Assembly: GCA_035400705.1 (NCBI GenBank)
Contig: DAOMZV010000017.1
Location: forward strand, 1 to 17,377
Length of the DNA: 17,377 nucleotides
Direction: 5' to 3'
From: GWC2-40-17 sp035400705
GTDB lineage: Bacteria; Patescibacteriota; Patescibacteriia; Magasanikbacterales; UBA10003
The notes beneath the pieces were generated by a model. It searched no databases. It saw only the letters and a list, made by a program, of their open reading frames with translations, and was not told where the DNA came from. This document shows, one piece after another, positions 7,671 to 14,516 of the stretch. The position numbers were made by a program, and so were the translations under genes. Numbering within the stretch: position 1 is the stretch's first letter; the number at the start of each line of letters is the position of its first letter.

Positions 7671-7895
7671 CTATTCTGGTAAATACGGAAGCAAAGACAT
7701 TTCTCTTGCTCTTTTAATAGAACGTGCGGCCTTTCTTTGATGCATAGCACACAGACCGCTGCGGCGTCTTGGAGCAATCTTCATAAAAGAAGAAATGAAA
7801 CGCTTTAAAACTGCTACATTGCGATAATCAATATCTTCTACATTATTCAAGCAAAAATAGCAAATTTTCTTTTTCTTATTAACTGGTTTTTTCAT
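7671..7895 (-). CDS. rpsR: Ribosomal protein bS18, zinc-binding (C+) form
   Basis: This is a 30S subunit protein that pairs with bS6 on the platform. From the ATG at 7895 it is 74 residues, the usual bS18 size. It keeps the family core DYRNVAVLKRFIS and RARE.SLLPYLPE. Cys12-x2-Cys15 together with Cys49-x2-His52 makes a four-ligand set like the zinc-bearing C+ forms of bS18. An in-frame GTG at 7907 would add four residues, but the segment holding it (AAGTGAG) fits better as a weak Shine-Dalgarno region 7-13 nt before the ATG. It follows ssb by about 28 nt and ends the operon. The bL9 gene (rplI), which often follows in other bacteria, is not here. Confidence 0.93.
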   Translation of the reverse strand: MKKPVNKKKKICYFCLNNVEDIDYRNVAVLKRFISSFMKIAPRRRSGLCAMHQRKAARSIKRAREMSLLPYLPE

Positions 7896-7923
7896 AAAAA
7901 TTCTCACTTGTCTTTATTTTTTA

Positions 7924-8358
7924 TTAAAATGGTATATCTTCTAATTTAATTTCTTCTTCGGCTCCCGCTTGGATCACTGGCATACTTGGAGCAGCAGCTG
8001 GACGAGGAGCGAACCCGCCTTCTTTATTAGGAGCACGATCTAACATAATTAAATTTTCTGCAATAATCTCGGTACGATTTCTTTTAACTCCATCTTGACC
8101 GACCCAATCTCTAGTTTTTAACCGACCTTCAACATAAATTTTTCTTCCTTTAGCTAAATATTGGCCACAAATTTCTGCTAATTTTCCCCAAACTACAATA
8201 TTATGAAATTCCACATCTTCTTGTTTGACCCCAGCATCATTAACCCAGACATTGCTAGTGGCCACACCAAGTCTGGCTACGGTTTTGCCAGTGGGGGTGG
8301 TTTTAATTTCTGGGTCACGAGTTAAATTTCCAATAACCATTGCTCTGTTTAAATTCAT
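7924..8358 (-). CDS. ssb: Single-stranded DNA-binding protein
   Basis: SSB coats single-stranded DNA during replication, recombination and repair and recruits partner proteins through its C-terminal tip. The 144-residue protein has one OB-fold (about 1-106) starting MNLNRAMVIGNLTRDPEI and including EFHNIVVWGKLAE and YVEGRLKTRDW. A short Pro/Ala-rich linker follows, then an acidic tail ending LEDIPF, the conserved partner-docking peptide (DDIPF in E. coli). It lies between rpsF (50-nt gap) and rpsR, the classical order. No Shine-Dalgarno site precedes the ATG, in contrast with rpsF. Nothing is truncated. Confidence 0.97.
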   Translation of the reverse strand: MNLNRAMVIGNLTRDPEIKTTPTGKTVARLGVATSNVWVNDAGVKQEDVEFHNIVVWGKLAEICGQYLAKGRKIYVEGRLKTRDWVGQDGVKRNRTEIIAENLIMLDRAPNKEGGFAPRPAAAPSMPVIQAGAEEEIKLEDIPF

Positions 8359-8408
8359 AGAAAATTTGTTTTAATTTAAGCAAAAAATTTAAGCTAAGTC
8401 TTAAACAA

Positions 8409-8948
8409 CTATACAACAAAATTATCCTGCTGTAAAATTTCATCAATTTTCTTATTAATATCTTCCAAATTAATTTCTTTCTTTTCAGTCTTAGCTGTTT
8501 TTTCTACTTTTTCTACTTTTTTGTCTTCAACAGATTCTTCTTCAAAAACAATTTCTGAAGCCCTTTCTGCTTTCTCTGAGTTACGAACTTCAAAAGGTTT
8601 TTCCTGACGAGCCACTTTTTCAAAAACAGAAGTAATGGCGGCAGTTTCCGCCGGCACGGGAATGTCCTTTTTTAGAGCTAGCATAAAACGAGCTACTTCA
8701 TTATCTAAATTTAAAGTATTTCTTAAACCAGCAATCTTATCTTGATCTAAGCTAAAAAATATATTAACAAAATAACCTGCTCTCTCTCCTTTAACCTGAT
8801 AAGCTAACTTTTGGCGGCCCACTTCATTAGCGGAAATTTCTTCTCCACCCAAAGAAACTAAAGTGTCTTTAATCTTCTGTACTTTGGCAGGGGCCTCTGT
8901 CTCAGATAAATTATGAGATAAAATTAAAAATAAATCGTACTTTTGCAT
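8409..8948 (-). CDS. rpsF: Ribosomal protein bS6 with long charged C-terminal extension
   Basis: This 30S platform protein binds bS18 and 16S rRNA. The ATG at 8948 gives 179 residues and is preceded by the AAGGAG site at 8958-8963 with 9-nt spacing. An upstream in-frame start at 8993 would add 15 hydrophobic residues and lies at the promoter -10, so I reject it. Residues 1-92 are the bS6 fold (MQKYDLFLILSHN, GRQKLAYQVKGERAGYFV, NEVARFMLALKK). Residues 93-179 are an extension rich in Glu and Lys with a probable helical end (DINKKIDEILQQ). E. coli bS6 is about 135 residues, also with an acidic tail (glutamylated by RimK). The role of this longer tail is unknown. It is the first gene of rpsF-ssb-rpsR. 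Confidence 0.93.
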   Translation of the reverse strand: MQKYDLFLILSHNLSETEAPAKVQKIKDTLVSLGGEEISANEVGRQKLAYQVKGERAGYFVNIFFSLDQDKIAGLRNTLNLDNEVARFMLALKKDIPVPAETAAITSVFEKVARQEKPFEVRNSEKAERASEIVFEEESVEDKKVEKVEKTAKTEKKEINLEDINKKIDEILQQDNFVV

Positions 8949-8957
8949 AAATAAAAA

Positions 8958-8963
8958 CTCCTT
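8958..8963 (-). promoter_or_regulatory. Strong Shine-Dalgarno site of rpsF
   Basis: On the minus strand this reads AAGGAG, 9 nt before the ATG at 8948. It is the only clear Shine-Dalgarno site in the window, and it fixes the rpsF start against the longer upstream reading frame. Confidence 0.85.
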
Positions 8964-8983
8964 GTTTAAGTTAAGTGAGATTA

Positions 8984-9012
8984 ATATTAACACAATCTTA
9001 AATTTTTGGCAA
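8984..9012 (-). promoter_or_regulatory. Promoter of rpsF-ssb-rpsR
   Basis: The minus strand shows a -35 TTGCCA (9007-9012, 5 of 6 consensus), a 17-bp spacer and a -10 TAATAT (8984-8989), preceded by TGT as an extended -10. The predicted start near 8977 gives a 29-nt leader that contains the AAGGAG site. Confidence 0.7.
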
Positions 9013-9128
9013 GTGGGTAAAGTTTTAAGCCAATTTAAATAATTTTCGCTAAAAAATAAGAACTCTAGTTAAAAATCCAAGCTATGCTGCTCAAAATTAA
9101 GTTGTAAAAAATTAAAAAACAAAAAATT

Positions 9129-9156
9129 TTGGTATTACTCTTATTTCTGCTATAAT
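9129..9156 (+). promoter_or_regulatory. Promoter of the type IV pilus operon
   Basis: A -35-like TTGGTA (9129-9134) is followed after 16 bp by the -10 TATAAT (9151-9156), preceded by TGC (extended -10). The pilB ATG begins only 9 nt after the -10, so the transcript would be leaderless or nearly so. The promoter is divergent from rpsF, with about 115 bp of AT-rich sequence between them in which I see no other element. Confidence 0.65.
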
Positions 9157-9164
9157 AAAATCAT

Positions 9165-10886
9165 ATGTTTGATCAAAAAACTCTTAAAAATCTTATTAAA
9201 GAAACTAAACTGGTAGAAACTGCCATTTTAAACAAGGCTGTTGGCGAGGCTGAAAAAAAACGCCAAACCTTAGAAGAATATCTAGTCACTGCTAATTTAG
9301 TGGATGAGGAAAAACTTTACCAAGCCATTGCTGAAAAGCTAAATGTTCCTTATATCAATCTAAAAAATTACGAGATCAAAAAAAATCTCCTTTTTTTAGT
9401 TCCCAGCGCTTTAGCTATTTCTAAACAAGTAGTAGCTTTTAGTAAAGAAGGAACAGATTTAAAAATTGCCATGAACGATCCTTTGGACCTGCAAACGATT
9501 GAATTCCTTTCCCGTAAAATTGGCTTAACTATTAAAGCCTACTTAACTTCTCCTGGTTCCTTAAAAGAAGTTTTTAAAAAATATCGTGCTTCTTTGGAAT
9601 CAGATATCACCGTAGTTAAACCAGGCGCTGAAGGAGAAAGTTCCCTCCAACTCAAAAAAATTGCTGAAGATCTGCCCATTATCAACATTGTTAATGGTAT
9701 TTTAGAGCACGCGGTTTATGAAGGGTCTTCGGATATCCATATTGAACCAATGGAAAAAGAGGTAACAGTCCGTTATAGAATTGATGGTGTTTTGCGCCCG
9801 GTCATGACCTTGCCTAAACAAGTCCAAGCTGGAATCATCGCCAGAATTAAAATCTTAGCTAACTTAAAAATCGATGAACACATGCAACCGCAAGATGGTC
9901 GTATTAAACTGGTTTTACAAGACGAAAAATTTTCTCTTCGTGTCTCTATTTTGCCAGTTTACGATGGAGAAAAAATTGTTATGAGACTTTTACATGAAGG
10001 CTCTAAACCTTTAACTTTAGATCAGTTAGGTTTTTTACCTGAAGATAAGAAAAAAATTGAAGAAAATATTGAAGCTCCCCACGGCATGATTTTGGTTACT
10101 GGTCCCACTGGTTCTGGTAAAACAACCACTCTTTACTCTGTTTTAAACATGTTAAATAAACCAGGGGTCAATATCTCTACCATTGAAGACCCGATTGAAT
10201 ACCGCGTTAGTGGAGTCAATCAAAGCCAAATTAATCCTCGTGTGGGTTATACTTTTGCTTCTGGTTTAAGAGCTTTTTTGCGCCAAGATCCAGACGTTAT
10301 TATGGTTGGTGAAATTCGTGACGCAGAAACCGCAGAAATTGCTATTCATGCCGCCATGACTGGGCACATTGTTCTGTCTACTTTACACACTAATGATGCT
10401 CCAACTACTATCCCTCGTCTTTTAGATATGGGCATTCCCTCTTTCTTAGTAGCGTTCACCGCTAATATTATTGTTGCTCAAAGATTGGTGCGCAAAATCT
10501 GTCCGGAATGTAAACAAGAATTTAAATTAACGCAAGAAAATATCGCTGATCTAGAAAGAATGACCGATACTAAAAAAATGTTAGGGCTATTTAAGAAAAA
10601 TGATTGTTTAAAAACCGGAGAACAAAAAATGGATTCCTGGACTTTTTATCGTGGTGCTGGTTGTCATAAATGTAATAATGAAGGTTACAAGGGACGTATG
10701 GGTATTTATGAAATTTTGGTTGTTGATAAAACCATGGCCGAACTAATTAACAAAAAAGCCACAGTCGGAGAAATTAAAAAAGCAGCAGTAGCTAATGGTT
10801 TCATTAATATTTTAGAGGATGGTTTAGTTAAGGCTAAAAAAGGCCTAACCACAATTGAAGAAGTTTTGGCATCTGCTAAAGAATAA
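9165..10886 (+). CDS. pilB: PilB/GspE-type pilus extension ATPase
   Basis: This is the cytoplasmic hexameric motor that powers pilin assembly. The 573-residue protein has an N-terminal T2SSE_N (MshEN-like) domain (about 10-140) and then the motor. Walker A is GPTGSGKT (313-320). The Asp box is STIEDPIEYR (338-347), Walker B is VIMVGEIRD (378-386), and the His box is TGHIVLSTLHTND (399-411). Four cysteines in two pairs (C446, C449 and C500, C503) form the zinc site typical of PilB/GspE and absent from the retraction ATPase PilT, which supports extension. It is the first gene of the pilus operon, with an extended -10 promoter directly upstream and essentially no leader. The pilC ATG follows 48 nt later. 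Confidence 0.95.
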   Translation: MFDQKTLKNLIKETKLVETAILNKAVGEAEKKRQTLEEYLVTANLVDEEKLYQAIAEKLNVPYINLKNYEIKKNLLFLVPSALAISKQVVAFSKEGTDLKIAMNDPLDLQTIEFLSRKIGLTIKAYLTSPGSLKEVFKKYRASLESDITVVKPGAEGESSLQLKKIAEDLPIINIVNGILEHAVYEGSSDIHIEPMEKEVTVRYRIDGVLRPVMTLPKQVQAGIIARIKILANLKIDEHMQPQDGRIKLVLQDEKFSLRVSILPVYDGEKIVMRLLHEGSKPLTLDQLGFLPEDKKKIEENIEAPHGMILVTGPTGSGKTTTLYSVLNMLNKPGVNISTIEDPIEYRVSGVNQSQINPRVGYTFASGLRAFLRQDPDVIMVGEIRDAETAEIAIHAAMTGHIVLSTLHTNDAPTTIPRLLDMGIPSFLVAFTANIIVAQRLVRKICPECKQEFKLTQENIADLERMTDTKKMLGLFKKNDCLKTGEQKMDSWTFYRGAGCHKCNNEGYKGRMGIYEILVVDKTMAELINKKATVGEIKKAAVANGFINILEDGLVKAKKGLTTIEEVLASAKE

Positions 10887-10934
10887 AACTTAACTGAACT
10901 TAGTAAGAAGAATTATTAAAATTTGATCTTTTTT

Positions 10935-12026
10935 ATGTCAGAAAAAACGGTTAAAAGCTCTTGGTTTAAAAAAATAACCTCGCATTTAGAAACAATTAAA
11001 TTTTCTCAAAAAATTTTTTTGTTTGAAAATTTACGAGTCATGATTAAAGCCGGTCTTTCTATCATCGAATCACTATCTATCGCCGCTTCTCAAGCCACCA
11101 GTCCTAAATTAAAAAATATTGTTTCTCAAGTACAAGCCGAAGTGGAAAAAGGTCGTCCCTTATCAGAAACTCTAGAAAAATTTCCTCAACTTTTCCCTTC
11201 TATCTATGTTAAGATGATCGCCGCTGGAGAAATTTCCGGTAAACTTGACGAAAGTTTGAGCCAGGCAGTGGAACAAATGAAAAAAACCAATTCCATTAAT
11301 TCCAAAATTAAAGGAGCGATGGTTTACCCAATCGTTATTCTAGTAGCTATCCTAGGTATTAGTATTGAAATGTTAGTTTATGTTTTACCAAATATTCTAA
11401 CTATTTTTACAGAAATGAATGTGGCTCTCCCCTTGCCTACCAGAATGTTGATTGCTACCAGTAACTTTTTAATTAAATATGGCCTCGTAGTTCTAGCTGT
11501 TTTTATTATCTTAATTATAGCTTTTATTCGAGCTAAAAAAAATCTCTCCTTTGCCAGATTTATTGACAATTTGATTTTGCACCTGCCAATTTTCGGCAAT
11601 ATTTCTAGACAGATTAATTTAGCTCGTTTTTCTTTGACTTTAAGTTCTTTACTAAAAAGTGCTATTCCAATTATTGATGCTCTTTCTATCACCGGAGAAG
11701 TTGTCACTAATAGATTATTTCAAGATGCTTTAAAAGAAACCGCTCAAAAAATTAAGACCGGCCGAGCCATTTCTGAAGTCTTAGGTGAGTATCCTCAACT
11801 CTTTCCTCCCTTGGTTACTCAGATGATTATGGCCGGAGAAAAATCTGGCACCTTAGAAAATTTACTTAACGAACTTTCAGTTTATTACAATGAGGAGGCT
11901 GACCAAATCTTAAAAAATATTTCTACAATTATCGAACCAGTTATTATTTTAATCTTAGGTGTTGTTGTTGGTGGTTTAGCGGTAGCTGTAATTATGCCTA
12001 TGTACAGTTTATCTGAAGCCATTTAA
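10935..12026 (+). CDS. pilC: PilC/GspF-type inner-membrane platform protein
   Basis: PilC is the membrane platform that couples the PilB motor to the growing pilus. From the ATG at 10935 it has 363 residues; the in-frame TTG at 10923 is a less likely start. Two T2SSF domains are visible (about 24-150 and 228-355) with matching motifs: FLFENLRVMIKAGLSI against RFSLTLSSLLKSAIPI, and MIAAGEISGKL against MIMAGEKSGTL. Membrane helices fall at about 131-153, 181-200 and 335-357, the usual three. The length is a little under the E. coli/Pseudomonas norm of about 400, from a short N-terminus. The pilM ATG follows 5 nt after the stop. Confidence 0.95.
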   Translation: MSEKTVKSSWFKKITSHLETIKFSQKIFLFENLRVMIKAGLSIIESLSIAASQATSPKLKNIVSQVQAEVEKGRPLSETLEKFPQLFPSIYVKMIAAGEISGKLDESLSQAVEQMKKTNSINSKIKGAMVYPIVILVAILGISIEMLVYVLPNILTIFTEMNVALPLPTRMLIATSNFLIKYGLVVLAVFIILIIAFIRAKKNLSFARFIDNLILHLPIFGNISRQINLARFSLTLSSLLKSAIPIIDALSITGEVVTNRLFQDALKETAQKIKTGRAISEVLGEYPQLFPPLVTQMIMAGEKSGTLENLLNELSVYYNEEADQILKNISTIIEPVIILILGVVVGGLAVAVIMPMYSLSEAI

Positions 12027-12031
12027 AAAAT

Positions 12032-13123
12032 ATGTTCATTAATCCATTTAAAAAAGCATTTGGTTTAGATATCGGGGATCGATCTATAAAAATCGTCCAA
12101 CTTAAACACAGGCAACTTCGCCAAGGTTATTTTACTTATGAATTAGCTCATGCTTCTAGTTTTTCCTTACCCGAAGGATTGATTGAAAATGGAGAAATCA
12201 TAAAACCAGAAGAAGTTTTGCGTTTATTGAAATCTCACTTAGAACATAAGAATATTAACATCAAATACTGCCCTTGGGCAGTGACTAGTTTGCCAGAAAC
12301 TAAAACTTTTATTCATTTAGTTGACATCCAACTTTCTGAACCAAAAGAAAGAATAAACGACAATGATGTTTACAATGTGATACCTTCTTACTTACCCTAT
12401 GAAGCGCACGAGATTTATTTAGATTGGCAAGAAATTAATCCTAGTTCACAAACACTTGATCATTCAGTTTTATTAGCCTCAGTGCCTAAAAAAATCGCTG
12501 ATGCCTATACTTATCTCTTAAATATCGCGGGTATCCGTCCTTTGGCTTTAGAAGTGGAAGCCCTACCCATTACTCGGGCAGTAATCAACAGACAAAAAGA
12601 TTTAACAACTCAATCACGCGGTATTTTAGACTTAGGCGCCACCCGATCTAGTTTTATTATTTATGATCACGAATCAATACAATTCTCTTTATCGCTACCG
12701 ATGTCTGGTGCAAACATAACCGAACACATCCAGAAAAAGCTCTCTCTAACTTGGGAAGAAGCCGAAAAAATAAAAAAAGAATGTGGTTTTAACAAAAATA
12801 AATGCCCCAGAGAATTAACTGAGGCGCTCAATGAAATAACCGATGAACTAGCTAAACAAATTTCTCAAGCCATTCAATTTTACAAAATTCATTTTCCTAA
12901 CAAAAACCCTTTAACTGGTATTAGATTGTGTGGAGGTGGAGCGAATTTATTTGGTTTAGAAAGCTCTCTCTCAGCTAAATTAAAAATAAAAATTAAAAAA
13001 GCCAATCCTTGGGTCAATATTTATCCCAAGGGGAAAGAACCAATGTCTGAAGAAGAATCAATTTCTTATACGACGGCAGTTGGCTTAGCTTTACGAGCGA
13101 TTGAAAATCCTATTAACTTATAA
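12032..13123 (+). CDS. pilM: PilM, actin-like type IV pilus assembly protein
   Basis: PilM is a cytoplasmic actin-fold ATP-binding protein that docks on the N-terminus of PilN and links the alignment complex to the motor. The 363-residue protein has the actin-fold phosphate loops: phosphate-1 FGLDIGDRSIK (10-20), phosphate-2 LDLGATRS (199-206) and the adenosine motif CGGGANL (300-306). A PilM-typical middle segment covers about 85-180, with SLPETKTFIH at 86-95 and VIPSYLPY at 116-123. Two nearby cysteines at 251 and 258 (CGFNKNKC) sit in the charged region before the last lobe, where SHS2/1C-type variation is common. The ATG is 5 nt after pilC, and pilN starts 1 nt after the stop, so the genes are translationally tight. 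Confidence 0.92.
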   Translation: MFINPFKKAFGLDIGDRSIKIVQLKHRQLRQGYFTYELAHASSFSLPEGLIENGEIIKPEEVLRLLKSHLEHKNINIKYCPWAVTSLPETKTFIHLVDIQLSEPKERINDNDVYNVIPSYLPYEAHEIYLDWQEINPSSQTLDHSVLLASVPKKIADAYTYLLNIAGIRPLALEVEALPITRAVINRQKDLTTQSRGILDLGATRSSFIIYDHESIQFSLSLPMSGANITEHIQKKLSLTWEEAEKIKKECGFNKNKCPRELTEALNEITDELAKQISQAIQFYKIHFPNKNPLTGIRLCGGGANLFGLESSLSAKLKIKIKKANPWVNIYPKGKEPMSEEESISYTTAVGLALRAIENPINL

Positions 13124-13124
13124 T

Positions 13125-13655
13125 ATGCATAGCAGTCTTAATCTTTTACCAAAAGAAAAAATTGAAGTCTTACATCATATTTATTTATTATATTTCTTTA
13201 AAATTGTCGCTGAATTAATTTTGTTATACAGCGCTTTTGTGGCCGTATTTTTAATTTGGACCAGTTTAATTTTGGAAGATAATTTAAAACAGTTCCAAAC
13301 TAAAACTGTTCTCTTAGAAATAGAGGGAAAAGACATTAATGAACAATTGACTAAAATCAATGACACTCTAAAACAAGCAGGAATGGTCAGCGCGGCTTAT
13401 GTTGATTTTACTAAAAAAATAGTTAATCTCTCTAATCTCCCTATGTCGGGAATAATCTTAACGGGATTAGATGTTGAAAAAACCGCCACCAAAATAACCC
13501 TACAAGGACGCGCTAACAACAGACAGAATCTTTTGGATTATAAAAAAAATTTAGAAGAATCTGGTTTAGTTAGCAATTTAGAGATACCAGTTTCTGTTTT
13601 AACCGCCAAAGAAAATATAGATTTCGAAATTAAAGGGCAAATTGATTTGAAATAA
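13125..13655 (+). CDS. pilN: PilN-type inner-membrane alignment protein
   Basis: PilN spans the inner membrane once; its cytoplasmic tip binds PilM and its outer part pairs with PilO. From the ATG at 13125 the protein has 176 residues. It begins MHSSLNLLPKEK, which holds the conserved PilN N-terminal (I/L)NLLP motif that docks into PilM. This rules out the TTG at 13101, which would bury the motif behind extra residues and overlap pilM. A membrane helix spans about 26-50, a coiled-coil-like stretch about 52-90, and a ferredoxin-like alpha/beta domain the C-terminal half (LSNLPMSGIILTGLDVEK, then TLQGRANNRQNLLDYK). One base separates it from pilM and one from pilO. Confidence 0.9.
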   Translation: MHSSLNLLPKEKIEVLHHIYLLYFFKIVAELILLYSAFVAVFLIWTSLILEDNLKQFQTKTVLLEIEGKDINEQLTKINDTLKQAGMVSAAYVDFTKKIVNLSNLPMSGIILTGLDVEKTATKITLQGRANNRQNLLDYKKNLEESGLVSNLEIPVSVLTAKENIDFEIKGQIDLK

Positions 13656-13656
13656 T

Positions 13657-14229
13657 ATGTTTCCAATCCAAGAAAAAAAATTTATTTTAGTTATTGCTAT
13701 AATTGCTTTTTTGTTTATTTTAATTAATGGCTTAGTTGTTTTTCCTCAATACAAAAAAATCCAAAAAGCCAACCAACAGATAACTGCTTTACACGAAGAT
13801 TTAGAAAAACGTTATGAAAAAGCTAAACAATACCGTAAATCTCGAGCTAACTTAACTGAAACTAAAAAAATAGCTGAAGAAGTTAATCAATATTTTCTAA
13901 AAAAAGGTGAGGAAATAAAATTAATTACTATTTTAGAAAATAAAGCCGAAGCCTTGGGTTTGGCTCAAGACTTAAAATTAAATTCTAATTCTACCAAATT
14001 AGCTAATAAACTATCTGCTATTAACTTAGATATTTCGATTACTGGTGATTATGCCCATGCTGTAACCTATTTAAATTTTCTCCAAAAAAATACTTTCTAT
14101 CTATCTTTGGAACGAGTAACCATAACTCAGGCCCCTACACCTAAAATAACTGAAAAAGAAAAAAACTCTGCGCAATCCTCTACTCCTGTCACCTTCAATA
14201 TAAAAACCATTGTCTATGTTCAAGAATAA
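13657..14229 (+). CDS. pilO: PilO-type inner-membrane alignment protein
   Basis: PilO is the partner of PilN in the alignment complex. The 190-residue protein has one membrane helix (about 9-29), then a long charged coiled-coil segment (about 31-80, rich in Lys, Glu and Gln), then an alpha/beta domain (about 85-155) with the PilO-like stretch LDISITGDYAHAVTYLNFLQ (124-143). The C-terminal 30 residues are Thr/Pro/Lys-rich and probably flexible. It starts 1 nt after pilN, and its end overlaps the next gene by 14 nt. Sequence identity in this family is low, so the call rests on topology, fold pattern and gene order. Confidence 0.88.
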   Translation: MFPIQEKKFILVIAIIAFLFILINGLVVFPQYKKIQKANQQITALHEDLEKRYEKAKQYRKSRANLTETKKIAEEVNQYFLKKGEEIKLITILENKAEALGLAQDLKLNSNSTKLANKLSAINLDISITGDYAHAVTYLNFLQKNTFYLSLERVTITQAPTPKITEKEKNSAQSSTPVTFNIKTIVYVQE

Positions 14230-14512
14230 ATTATTTTCAAAAAAAATTTCTAAATTAGAAATGAGTTTGCGCTTGGGTTTTTATATTTTAGGAACTCTAA
14301 TTGTTTCCGTTTCTATAATTTTAGTTTTTTTCCTTTACAATAAATTTTATCTGACCTTGACACAAGCCGAAGAAATTATTATCCTTAAATCGCAAATGGC
14401 GATTAATTCCTTAAACCTGGATTTATTCCAAAAAGTTAAAACCTTTGAGACCAACCGACAAGCCACCTCTACTCTTGATTTTAATAGTTTGAAAAATCCT
14501 TTTGCTTTATAA
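14216..14512 (+). CDS. Small single-pass membrane protein at the pilP position of the pilus operon
   Basis: I do not recognise the family of this 98-residue protein. It has a basic N-terminus (MFKNKLFSKKISK), one membrane helix (about 20-42) and a roughly 55-residue tail, predicted outside, that begins with a helical stretch (TLTQAEEIIILKSQMAINSL) and ends DFNSLKNPFAL. The ATG at 14216 lies inside pilO and overlaps it by 14 nt, so translation is probably coupled; a TTG at 14210 is less likely. In model systems pilP follows pilO; PilP is a lipoprotein of about 175 residues, and this protein has neither the lipobox nor the HR domain. It may be a short functional stand-in that binds PilN/PilO, but that is inference from position and topology only. 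Confidence 0.7.
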   Translation: MFKNKLFSKKISKLEMSLRLGFYILGTLIVSVSIILVFFLYNKFYLTLTQAEEIIILKSQMAINSLNLDLFQKVKTFETNRQATSTLDFNSLKNPFAL

Positions 14513-14516
14513 TCTT

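Noticed and set aside
9013..9128. A small RNA or tRNA in the divergent gap between rpsF and pilB.
   Set aside because: The sequence is AT-rich with no cloverleaf, strong hairpin or terminator visible.
11378..11707. Minus-strand 109-residue frame inside pilC.
   Set aside because: It is antisense to a well-supported PilC sequence and has no start signal.
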